Assembly (NCBI GenBank): GCA_049513695.1
Contig: JBEKVW010000002.1
Coordinates: 1 to 50,129 of the forward strand
DNA from: UBA1162 sp049513695
Lineage (GTDB): Bacteria > Chloroflexota > Dehalococcoidia > GIF9 > UBA5629
Direction: 5' to 3'
Length of the DNA: 50,129 nt
In this document: piece by piece, positions 40,548 to 48,099 of the stretch
Layout: each line of letters begins with the position of its first letter
Numbering within the stretch: position 1 is the first letter of the stretch
Translations under genes and position numbers: made by a program
Notes under the pieces: generated by a model
The model's input: only the letters and a program-made list of their open reading frames with translations
Databases searched by the model: none
Told to the model about the DNA's origin: nothing

Positions 40548-41699
40548 ATGACAGATAACGAACACCTTTCGGGTGAGTTTTTCATTAACGGCGATGTTGC
40601 CTGCGCCGAGGGAGCCATAAGCGCCGGCTGCAGGTTCTTTGCCGGCTATCCCATCACCCCTGCTACCGAGATAGCTGAAAGGATGAGTCGCCGCCTGCCT
40701 GCCATCGGCGGCACTTATATCCAGATGGAAGATGAGATTGCCTCGATGAATGCCATACTGGGAGCTTCCTGGGCGGGCGTTAAATCGATGACGGCTACTT
40801 CTGGGCCGGGTTTCAGCCTGATGATGGAAAACATCGGCCTGGGAGTCATGCTGGAGACACCATGCGTGGTAGTGAACATTCAACGGGCGGGGCCTTCCAC
40901 CGGATTGCCGACGCTGGTCGGCCAGCAGGATATCATGCAGGCCAGGTGGGGCTCTCATGGCAGCTATGAGATCATCGCCCTAAGCCCGGATTCCCCACAA
41001 CACATGTTCGACCTGACCGTCAAGGCCTTCAACCTCTCGGAAAAATACCGGGTGCCGGTATTGATGATGTCAGATGAGGTCGTGGGGCATATGAGTGAAA
41101 AGGTGGTGATCCCGCAGATCTCCACGGCCGACCTGATTTACAGGAAAATGCCACAAATAGGCAGTGGTACTTATCATCCATATAAAGCGGATGAGAGCCT
41201 GGTTCCTCCTATGGCCATCGCCGGTCAGGGATACCGTTTTCACGTCACCGGTCTGACGCACGATGAGCGTGGTTATCCTGTCATGACGGCCGCAGCCCAG
41301 GACAGGCTGGTAACCCGGCTGGTAGACAAAATCAAGCTCCATGCCGACGATATCATCATGTACGATGAATATATGACCAAAGATGCCGAGATAGTAGTCT
41401 GCGCTTATGGGATAACCTGCCGCATTGCCAGGTATGCTGTCAAGCTGGCGCGCCAGCAGGGCATCAAGGCCGGATTTTTGCAGCTCATTACACTGTGGCC
41501 TTTCGCCGAAAAACGTGTCCGTGAACTGGCTTCCCGTGTCAAGGCGTTTATTGTTCCCGAGATCAACCGCGGGCAAATTATATATGAGGTCGAGAGATGT
41601 TCCTGCGGCAAAGCCCGAAGCCTTTCGTTGCCGCACTCGGGTGGCGATGTGCACAGGCCGGAAACTATACTAGCTGCCATTAAGGAGTGCCATGCCTGA
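40548..41699 (+). CDS. korA: 2-oxoacid:ferredoxin oxidoreductase alpha subunit
   Basis: The 383-residue protein has the KorA signature: CAEGAISAGCRFFAGYPITPA near residues 20-40 with the YPITP loop, and later the TSGPGFSLMMENIG and RAGPSTGLPT stretches that form the substrate and cofactor pocket. The GPSTGLPT form is typical of 2-oxoglutarate enzymes, though substrate cannot be decided with certainty. The C-terminal domain (EINRGQIIYEVERC) matches the usual length. No clear ribosome site is seen before the ATG. It overlaps korB by eight bases. Together with korB, korC and korD it makes a four-subunit enzyme converting 2-oxoacid and CoA to acyl-CoA, CO2 and reduced ferredoxin, or the reverse. 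Confidence 0.93.
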   Translation: MTDNEHLSGEFFINGDVACAEGAISAGCRFFAGYPITPATEIAERMSRRLPAIGGTYIQMEDEIASMNAILGASWAGVKSMTATSGPGFSLMMENIGLGVMLETPCVVVNIQRAGPSTGLPTLVGQQDIMQARWGSHGSYEIIALSPDSPQHMFDLTVKAFNLSEKYRVPVLMMSDEVVGHMSEKVVIPQISTADLIYRKMPQIGSGTYHPYKADESLVPPMAIAGQGYRFHVTGLTHDERGYPVMTAAAQDRLVTRLVDKIKLHADDIIMYDEYMTKDAEIVVCAYGITCRIARYAVKLARQQGIKAGFLQLITLWPFAEKRVRELASRVKAFIVPEINRGQIIYEVERCSCGKARSLSLPHSGGDVHRPETILAAIKECHA

Positions 41700-42540
41700 C
41701 CATGAAGCCAACGAGCATTCCCGGATAGCCAAATATCTCAGGCAGGACAGACTGCCGCACATCTGGTGCCCGGCCTGCGGTATAGGTCCGGCCCTGAATT
41801 GCTTCTTGAGGGCCATAGATAACTCGGGGCTGGACCCCGATAAAATATCCGTTGTTTCAGGCATAGGCTGCTCGGGACGCGTAGCAGGATATGTGAAACT
41901 CGATTCCTTCCATACTACGCACGGGCGCGCTATCCCGTTTGCAACGGGTCTGAGATTGGCCAACCCGGAGTTAAAGGCTGTGGTCTTTTCGGGCGACGGT
42001 GACCTGGCGGCCATAGGTGGAAACCACCTCATCCATGCCGCCCGCCGCAATATTGATATGACCGTTATATGCATTAATAACTTCAACTATGGTATGACTG
42101 GGGGCCAGGTCGGCCCCACCGCTCCCTATGACGTGCGTACCTCGACTACGCCCTATGGAAATTTTGAACCGCCTTTCAACCTGCCGCTGCTGCTGTATGC
42201 CAGCGGCGCATCGTATATTGCCAGGTGGACGGTATTGCACTTGCATCAGCTTGAAAGCACCATAACAGAGGCATTGTTGAAACCCGGCTTTTCGTTCGTC
42301 GAGGTTATTAGTCCCTGCCCTGCCGTGTACGGCAGGATGAATAAGGAGCCTGAAGGGCTTGATTCGCTCAAGAGCTACGAGAAGAGGAGCATTATCAAGA
42401 ACGGCGCCGATCCCAGAGAGGTGGATATCACGCAGAACGGCCCTATAATCGTAGGAAAATTTATCGATGTCGATCGTCCTACGTTACACGGCAACCTGGC
42501 CGTGGTCGCCGAAAGAGCGAAGAAACCGGCTAAAAAATAG
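41692..42540 (+). CDS. korB: 2-oxoacid:ferredoxin oxidoreductase beta subunit (TPP)
   Basis: This 282-residue subunit binds thiamine diphosphate. The N-terminal HIWCPACGIGPALN (near residues 23-36) holds cluster ligands, and the TPP and metal motif runs GDGDLAAIGGNHLIHAARRN (near 102-121) to INNFNYGMTGGQ. These match KorB of 2-oxoglutarate:ferredoxin oxidoreductases. The ATG is within the end of korA and an AAGGAG lies just before it in the korA reading frame, so translation is coupled. The C-terminal part is complete (ISPCPAVYGRMNKEPEGL). The next gene, korC, follows after 30 bases. Confidence 0.94.
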   Translation: MPDHEANEHSRIAKYLRQDRLPHIWCPACGIGPALNCFLRAIDNSGLDPDKISVVSGIGCSGRVAGYVKLDSFHTTHGRAIPFATGLRLANPELKAVVFSGDGDLAAIGGNHLIHAARRNIDMTVICINNFNYGMTGGQVGPTAPYDVRTSTTPYGNFEPPFNLPLLLYASGASYIARWTVLHLHQLESTITEALLKPGFSFVEVISPCPAVYGRMNKEPEGLDSLKSYEKRSIIKNGADPREVDITQNGPIIVGKFIDVDRPTLHGNLAVVAERAKKPAKK

Positions 42541-42570
42541 TTAAAGAGGATAATTTCCAGGAAGGCTTGA

Positions 42571-43119
42571 ATGAAAAAAGCGGAAATCAGGCTGGCAGGA
42601 TTCGGCGGACAAGGCATAGTCCTGCTGGGCAACATCATCGGTAAAGCCGCATCTATTTATAATAATTCTTATGCGGCCCTTACTCAGAGCTACGGTCCCG
42701 AATCCAGGGGCGGCTCATGCCGTGCCGAGGTTATCATCAGCGATTCTCCCATCGAGTACCCATATATAACCGATCCCGAAGTATTGGTTATACTATCGCA
42801 AGAGGCGTACAACGAGTTCGGCGCCGGGGCCAAGGGCCATGTGCTCCTGATCGTCGATTCGGAGCTGGTCAAGATCGATAACCCGCCTGCTGCCAGAATG
42901 CTTTCCATACCGGCCAGCCATCTGGCGCAGGAGATAGGGAAACCTGTGGTGGCCAATATCATCATGCTCGGTTTTCTGGCAGCCAACAGCGATGTTGTGT
43001 CGCGTGAGGCGCTGGAGAGGGCGGTCAAGGATTTCATCCCCGCCGGCACTGAGAGCTTTAATATGAAAGCATTCGAACTGGGATACAGCTACTCATCACC
43101 TGACAAAGGGCCTGCCTGA
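42571..43119 (+). CDS. korC: 2-oxoacid:ferredoxin oxidoreductase gamma subunit
   Basis: The 182-residue protein has the gamma-subunit pattern: an N-terminal EIRLAGFGGQGIVLLGNIIG with the conserved GGQG (residues about 11-14), TQSYGPESRGGSCRAEVI near 39-56 and a closing VKDFIPAGTESFNMKAFELG. The gamma subunit binds part of the CoA pocket. It is a normal length. The following HdrA/GltD fusion gene starts one base after its stop codon, which indicates that the fusion is translated from the same message and very likely functions with Kor. An AGGAGG-like GGAAGG lies a few bases before its own ATG. Confidence 0.93.
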   Translation: MKKAEIRLAGFGGQGIVLLGNIIGKAASIYNNSYAALTQSYGPESRGGSCRAEVIISDSPIEYPYITDPEVLVILSQEAYNEFGAGAKGHVLLIVDSELVKIDNPPAARMLSIPASHLAQEIGKPVVANIIMLGFLAANSDVVSREALERAVKDFIPAGTESFNMKAFELGYSYSSPDKGPA

Positions 43120-43120
43120 C

Positions 43121-46100
43121 ATGGTAAAAAGCATGCGTGCCGCAGTTATAGGCAACAACATCGATGCGTTGCAGGCTGCGCTCTACCTGGCCAAAATAGG
43201 CGCACAGGTAAAGTTCATCACCGATTTGCCTGCCTTTGCCTTCTTTGACTCATGCGGGGCGGACCCCCGGCTGTTCTGGTCAACAGTTTTGAATGCTATA
43301 CAGAACCCTTATATAGAATTCTTCTATAACACTTCGTCGGCCGATATAGGCGGCGCAAAAGGCAATTTCAATATAAAAACCACACAACAGCTAAGATATG
43401 TAGATAGCGACCTCTGTACGGGCTGTAAGAGGTGTGAGGAAAACTGTTCTACCAGGCTGACGAAGACCAGTGACGGTAAAAATGTAATATTGAGCGCCAT
43501 TCATAAGCCGTATCCAGGCAATAAGTCTGTGCCATCGACTATGATCATTGATAAGAACGAGATTTCACCCTGCCGTGCCTCATGCCCGTTGGGCATCAAT
43601 GTTCAGGGATTTATCTCGCTGCTGGCAAATAACAAGATCCAGGAGGCCTACGACCTGATCAACGGATCTGCCCCACTGGGTGGCATCCTGGGACGTCTGT
43701 GCAAACATCCCTGCGAAAGCAAATGCAGCCGGGCTAAGGTCGATAGCGCTGTATCTATCAGGTCCTTGCACCGCTATGCTTACGATAATGTAATTACCCC
43801 TGCTGGAAAGGGCGCTGTACCGGATAATCCCACTTCGAAAAGCAAAATAGCTATTATAGGCAGTGGCCCTGCGGGTCTTATGGCTGCCTGGGACCTTAAA
43901 CGCAGAGGATATGACCCCACTATTTTTGAATCCCATAATGTTATAGGCGGTATGCTGGCCACGGGCATTCCCAGGTTTAGATTGTCCAGGGAGATCAGGG
44001 AGCGGGAGCTGGGTCAACTGCTGGCCATGGGGATCAGGATCAGGACCGGTATCACAGTAGGACGCGATATCGATTTTGCCTACCTGAAAGAGCGCGATTA
44101 CAAGGCTTTTTTCCTGGCTATCGGTGCATCTAGAAATAACAAACTGGGTGTAGCGGGCGAGGACCTTTCCGGGGTCATAGATTGTATGTCGTTTTTGTTG
44201 ACGCTCAACCTGACCGATGACCTGTTCATCGGCTCCAACATCGTTATTATTGGCGATGGCAATAGCGCCGTCGATTCTGCCCGGGCTGCCATCAGGCAGA
44301 ATAAGGGCAGCGTTAAAATCGTTAGCTGGACCGTGCCTGAAGAATTGACGGCATCTGGAGACGAGATTCAAGAAGCATTGGAAGAGGGGGTTTCCATAGA
44401 GTATTCAGCCTATCCCGTGGAAATACTGGGAAATAAAAACAAAGTGGTGGAGGTGCGCTTCTGCCGGACAAAGTTGACCGATGAGCTGATGCGCAATGGC
44501 TGGCACAGGCCAGTGCCTTTGGAAGGGACCGATTTCATTATGGAGGCCGACCATGTGATCGTTGCTATAGGCCAGTCGGCGGATGCAACGCAGTTGAACC
44601 TCGAAGGCCTTGATATAGAGAAAAGGTCTGGTACGATAAGGGTCAACCCGCTCACTCTGGCGACCAATTTACCCGGTGTATTTGCCGGCGGCGACTGTAT
44701 GCGGGGTCCCAACAATGTCGTGGAAGCCATGGCCGACGGCCTTAAAGCCGCAGAGTCCATCGATAGGTATCTATCCGGTTCTGATCTGGAGCAAGGCCGG
44801 CAAATTACGGCCGGAAAGATAGCGGAAGTGGATTTAAACTCGATATGGGCCTTTCCCGTCAAGCGGGCGGAGATGCCTTACTTGGATATGGAAAGCAGGA
44901 AAAATACCTATGAGGAAACGACGACAGGTTTCTCTGCTGAGACCGCAATGGAAGAGTCGCAAAGATGTCTGAGCTGCGCTCTGTGCAGCGAGTGCCTGGA
45001 GTGCGTCAAGGTATGCAAATCAAATGCTATCAGGCACAATGACACCGTCAAGCATAAGGATGTGGAAGCCGATGTTATCCTGAAATTCCCCGCTGGTGGC
45101 ATAAGTGTAAATGAAAAGGGCCCTGTTGCAGGCAAGGACGGAATATATATAATAAATTCCGGGACTGATCCTTCGCAGGGCGATGTCAATGTAAAACTTA
45201 TGACCGCCATTATGCAGACCGTCCTGGATTCGGCCATTGATTTTCTGGATAAGGTGTCGATGGGCCCGTTTGACGATAACGATCAGGCTGAAACGAGTCA
45301 TCATCCAACTTACCATCATGATCACGCCGGGCCGGAAAGCAGGCAGGGCATATTCCTGTGCAGCTGCAACGGCGAGAATAGCGCGGCTATAGACTTTGGC
45401 CGGCTGCTGAGCTTCAGTTCTCCGAAACTGAATATCGCACATATATCTGAGATTGAGCAGGCGTGCACTAAAGAGGGGGCATGGCTCATCGCGGAGCGTT
45501 GGAAAGAAGCTGGCCTGGATCACGCTGTGGTAGCGGCCTGCAGGTGCTGCAATTACGACCAGGTCTGTTATAGCTGCAACGACAGGCGCATCCTTAGCCG
45601 CCGGTACCTTAACAGTCTCATTGCCGGACAAGTTAATGCCAATATCGAATATGTCAATATCAGAGAACTGTGTGCCTGGGCGCATAACGACAGCCGGGAA
45701 TCCGCAACGGACAAAGCACTCAAAATGCTGGAGGCCGCAGCGCTCGCAGCTCCGTCCCGCTATCAAAAATACGATCGTTACCCGGTTAACCAGGCGGTGC
45801 TTTTTATCGGTGGGTCGGGTACCGGCAAAATCGCTGCCATGACCTTGGAAGTGCTTGGTTGCAAGGTCTTTCAGATAGCGCAGGTGCCTGATTCCGTGGA
45901 GATAGGAGGCCAACCCGGTGACTATCATATAAAGCTGGGTTTTTCGGATAGAAACGAGGTGGTAAAAACTGGCGCCATAATCGTTGATGCATCCCTGAAG
46001 CAGACTGAGCTCGATAAATTAGGTTATACCTATACTGGCAGGTTATTTCAGCGGTTGATCTCCGGAGTGGGAATCGATGATACGGGAGCGAAATTCAATC

Positions 46101-46501
46101 TAAATAAGTATGAGGTGGCCCTCAATAGGGCTGGCCTTTTTATTAATGTTAATGAACGTTTAACAGGCAGTGAAAAACGGGATGAAAGCACACAGGGTGT
46201 TGCACTGGCCGCTCGAATACTACTGTACCTGCGGTCGAACTGGATTACCATGCGGGCCTCTGCAGCACAGGTCAACACGGCGCTATGTCGCGGATGCCTA
46301 TCCTGTGTCCAGCAGTGCCCGTTGATCGAGATGCGGGAAGGGGCCAACGGGCTGCTGCATTCGTATCTGGAGCGCTACCTGTGTACCCGTTGCGGCGCCT
46401 GCGCCAGCATATGTCCGACGGGCGCTATTTATCTTAGCGGCCAGGACGACAGTACGATCGGCGCAGCATTGAAATCATTTCTGTGTGCGTCAGAAATATG
46501 A
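43121..46501 (+). CDS. chimeric HdrA-like/GltD-like flavin and iron-sulfur protein
   Basis: The 1126-residue protein is a mosaic. Residues 1-90 are a Rossmann-like start with a degraded motif (IGNNIDALQAAL); a cluster motif CTGCKRCEENC is near 96-106. Residues about 149-620 are a full GltD-type NADPH oxidoreductase: CRASCPLGINV and CKHPCESKCSRAKV for clusters, IAIIGSGPAGLMAAW near 242 for FAD, IVIIGDGNSAVDSAR near 373 for NADP(H), and VFAGGDCMRGPNN near 520. CLSCALCSECLECVKVC follows near 615. From about 742 an HdrA N-terminal type block begins (GIFLCSCNGEN), with CRCCNYDQVCYSC, a GGSGTGKIA loop near 893, and two [4Fe-4S] sites at the C terminus (CRGCLSCVQQCP, CTRCGACASICP). The gene lies one base after korC. 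Confidence 0.85.
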   Translation: MVKSMRAAVIGNNIDALQAALYLAKIGAQVKFITDLPAFAFFDSCGADPRLFWSTVLNAIQNPYIEFFYNTSSADIGGAKGNFNIKTTQQLRYVDSDLCTGCKRCEENCSTRLTKTSDGKNVILSAIHKPYPGNKSVPSTMIIDKNEISPCRASCPLGINVQGFISLLANNKIQEAYDLINGSAPLGGILGRLCKHPCESKCSRAKVDSAVSIRSLHRYAYDNVITPAGKGAVPDNPTSKSKIAIIGSGPAGLMAAWDLKRRGYDPTIFESHNVIGGMLATGIPRFRLSREIRERELGQLLAMGIRIRTGITVGRDIDFAYLKERDYKAFFLAIGASRNNKLGVAGEDLSGVIDCMSFLLTLNLTDDLFIGSNIVIIGDGNSAVDSARAAIRQNKGSVKIVSWTVPEELTASGDEIQEALEEGVSIEYSAYPVEILGNKNKVVEVRFCRTKLTDELMRNGWHRPVPLEGTDFIMEADHVIVAIGQSADATQLNLEGLDIEKRSGTIRVNPLTLATNLPGVFAGGDCMRGPNNVVEAMADGLKAAESIDRYLSGSDLEQGRQITAGKIAEVDLNSIWAFPVKRAEMPYLDMESRKNTYEETTTGFSAETAMEESQRCLSCALCSECLECVKVCKSNAIRHNDTVKHKDVEADVILKFPAGGISVNEKGPVAGKDGIYIINSGTDPSQGDVNVKLMTAIMQTVLDSAIDFLDKVSMGPFDDNDQAETSHHPTYHHDHAGPESRQGIFLCSCNGENSAAIDFGRLLSFSSPKLNIAHISEIEQACTKEGAWLIAERWKEAGLDHAVVAACRCCNYDQVCYSCNDRRILSRRYLNSLIAGQVNANIEYVNIRELCAWAHNDSRESATDKALKMLEAAALAAPSRYQKYDRYPVNQAVLFIGGSGTGKIAAMTLEVLGCKVFQIAQVPDSVEIGGQPGDYHIKLGFSDRNEVVKTGAIIVDASLKQTELDKLGYTYTGRLFQRLISGVGIDDTGAKFNLNKYEVALNRAGLFINVNERLTGSEKRDESTQGVALAARILLYLRSNWITMRASAAQVNTALCRGCLSCVQQCPLIEMREGANGLLHSYLERYLCTRCGACASICPTGAIYLSGQDDSTIGAALKSFLCASEI

Positions 46502-46516
46502 TATTGCAGGTGATGT

Positions 46517-46936
46517 GTGACCGTTAAAATATTGATATTTTCGTGTAACTGGGACGGATGGAGCTGCATCGATTCCGCCGCCAATGCGGGCTTGGACTAT
46601 CCAGCGTCAGTAAATATTATTAAATTAACCTGCCTTTCCAGCTTAAATGCGGGTTTCATCCTGAAGTCCTTTGAACATGGCGTCGATGGCGTCATGCTGC
46701 TCGGCTGTAAAAACCAGCAGTGCCAGTACGGGCAACTCGGCGATAATATAGAGAAAGAATATAACAAGGCTAAAGATATTATTAAGATGCTGGGTGTCAA
46801 AGGAGATAGGATCATGCTGGCAAGGGTTGAGCCCTTCGACGGAAGGGGCTTCATCAAGCAGCTTAACGGATTTATTCACGGGATCAAGAACCTGGCCGTT
46901 CCCACCGGAGCCCAAAAAGGAACCGATAAACTATAG
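46517..46936 (+). CDS. MvhD/FlpD-like hydrogenase iron-sulfur subunit
   Basis: The 139-residue protein resembles MvhD, the small [2Fe-2S] subunit that connects hydrogenase or formate dehydrogenase with HdrA. It starts VKILIFSCNWDGWSC with Cys10 and Cys17, has Cys39, and LLGCKNQQCQYGQLGD with Cys64 and Cys69. The second half has RIMLARVEPFDGRGFIKQLNGFI, as in the family. The first motif is normally CNWC; here it is CNWDGWSC, an extended spacing. The start is GTG at 46517. Upstream is the HdrA/GltD fusion with 15 bases between, and downstream the HdrC-HdrB fusion with 11 bases, so all are one operon. A role as electron bridge between Kor or NAD(P)H and Hdr is inferred. Confidence 0.85.
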   Translation: MTVKILIFSCNWDGWSCIDSAANAGLDYPASVNIIKLTCLSSLNAGFILKSFEHGVDGVMLLGCKNQQCQYGQLGDNIEKEYNKAKDIIKMLGVKGDRIMLARVEPFDGRGFIKQLNGFIHGIKNLAVPTGAQKGTDKL

Positions 46937-46947
46937 ACGGGGATTAA

Positions 46948-48099
46948 GTGTCAGAGCTGAAGGATATAATACGTCAGACCAAAGCGCAGTTCTGCCTGGA
47001 CTGTGGCAAATGCACGGCCGTGTGCCCGGTTAGCCGCTACGATCCACAGTTCAGCCCGCGCTTAATCGTCCGTAAAGCCCTGCGTCACCCGGAGAAAATT
47101 TACGCAGACCGCAATATATGGTCATGCATCGGCTGCAATATGTGCACGATCAGATGCAATTACAACGTGAGCTATGTTGATTTCATCAGGTACCTACGTA
47201 TGAAATCACGTGAGCACGGTATAGAGCCGGTTTACAGCCACAGCGGTGTGACTGAATCGGTTATGCACTTGATGGGTAAAAAGGAGGCCCGGCAGGACAG
47301 ATTGGATTGGATACCGCAGGATGTAAATATTAGCTCGTCCACGGACACGGCCTTCTTCGTAGGCTGCGCTCCCTACTTTGATACTCTTTTCAAAGATATC
47401 GGCGTCAAATCAACGGATAGTTCTATCGGTGCCATGAGGCTGCTCAACCGTGCCGGAATTGCCTACACGGTGCTGGCCAACGAACGCTGCTGCGGGCACG
47501 ATTTAATTTTGTCCGGCGATAAGAACGGTTTTATAAATCTGGGGCATGCCAATATAGAGGAATTAAATAAACGCGGTATAAAAAGGATAATTACCTCTTG
47601 CCCGGAATGCTACTATACGCTGAAAGTGGACTACGCCAGGTTTTTTAATGACTGGCATATAGAAGTTCAACATTTAACAGAAATGCCCGAAATATATAAA
47701 ATTACGGTTAAAACGAGCGAAAACGTAAAAGCCCGGACAAAGGTGACCTTTCATGATTCATGCAATCTGGGCAGGTATTTTAAGAAATATGATGAACCGC
47801 GTAATATTTTACGTACGCTGGCCAATGCTGAACTGATCGAGATGGAATATAACAGGGAAAGTGCCCTCTGCTGCGGTGCGAATCCTTGGATGTTCTGCGG
47901 CTCGGTCAATAAACAAATTCAGGATGAAAGGCTCAGACAGGCCGGGGCGACGGGGGCCGATTTCCTGGCCACCTCCTGCCCCAAGTGTCAGATCCATTTA
48001 TCGTGTGCCCAGCGTTCAACCGGCCAGGCCGGTGAAAAAATAAAAATTGTAGATATGTACCATTTAATCTCAGAGACGGCGCTCAAGGAGAACGATTAA
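46948..48099 (+). CDS. HdrC-HdrB type fusion (CCG-domain iron-sulfur protein)
   Basis: The 383-residue protein joins an HdrC-like ferredoxin domain, Cys16/19/22/26 and Cys60/63/66/70, to two CCG domains of the HdrB type. The first has Cys140, Cys181-Cys182, Cys218 and Cys221 (ERCCGHD, SCPECYY); the second has Cys272, Cys308-Cys309, Cys344 and Cys347 (ALCCGANP, SCPKCQ). Both CCG motifs are intact, so two noncubane [4Fe-4S] clusters can form, as in HdrB. This is the HdrD/TmcB-type architecture without heme binding. No membrane segment is seen. The start GTG 46948 follows mvhD by 11 bases and the stop meets the hdrA start directly. The disulfide or other acceptor is unknown. Confidence 0.88.
   Translation: MSELKDIIRQTKAQFCLDCGKCTAVCPVSRYDPQFSPRLIVRKALRHPEKIYADRNIWSCIGCNMCTIRCNYNVSYVDFIRYLRMKSREHGIEPVYSHSGVTESVMHLMGKKEARQDRLDWIPQDVNISSSTDTAFFVGCAPYFDTLFKDIGVKSTDSSIGAMRLLNRAGIAYTVLANERCCGHDLILSGDKNGFINLGHANIEELNKRGIKRIITSCPECYYTLKVDYARFFNDWHIEVQHLTEMPEIYKITVKTSENVKARTKVTFHDSCNLGRYFKKYDEPRNILRTLANAELIEMEYNRESALCCGANPWMFCGSVNKQIQDERLRQAGATGADFLATSCPKCQIHLSCAQRSTGQAGEKIKIVDMYHLISETALKEND

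Noticed and set aside
45020..45928. 302-residue minus-strand frame
   Set aside because: Antisense to the HdrA/GltD mosaic, with no ribosome site and no recognisable motif.
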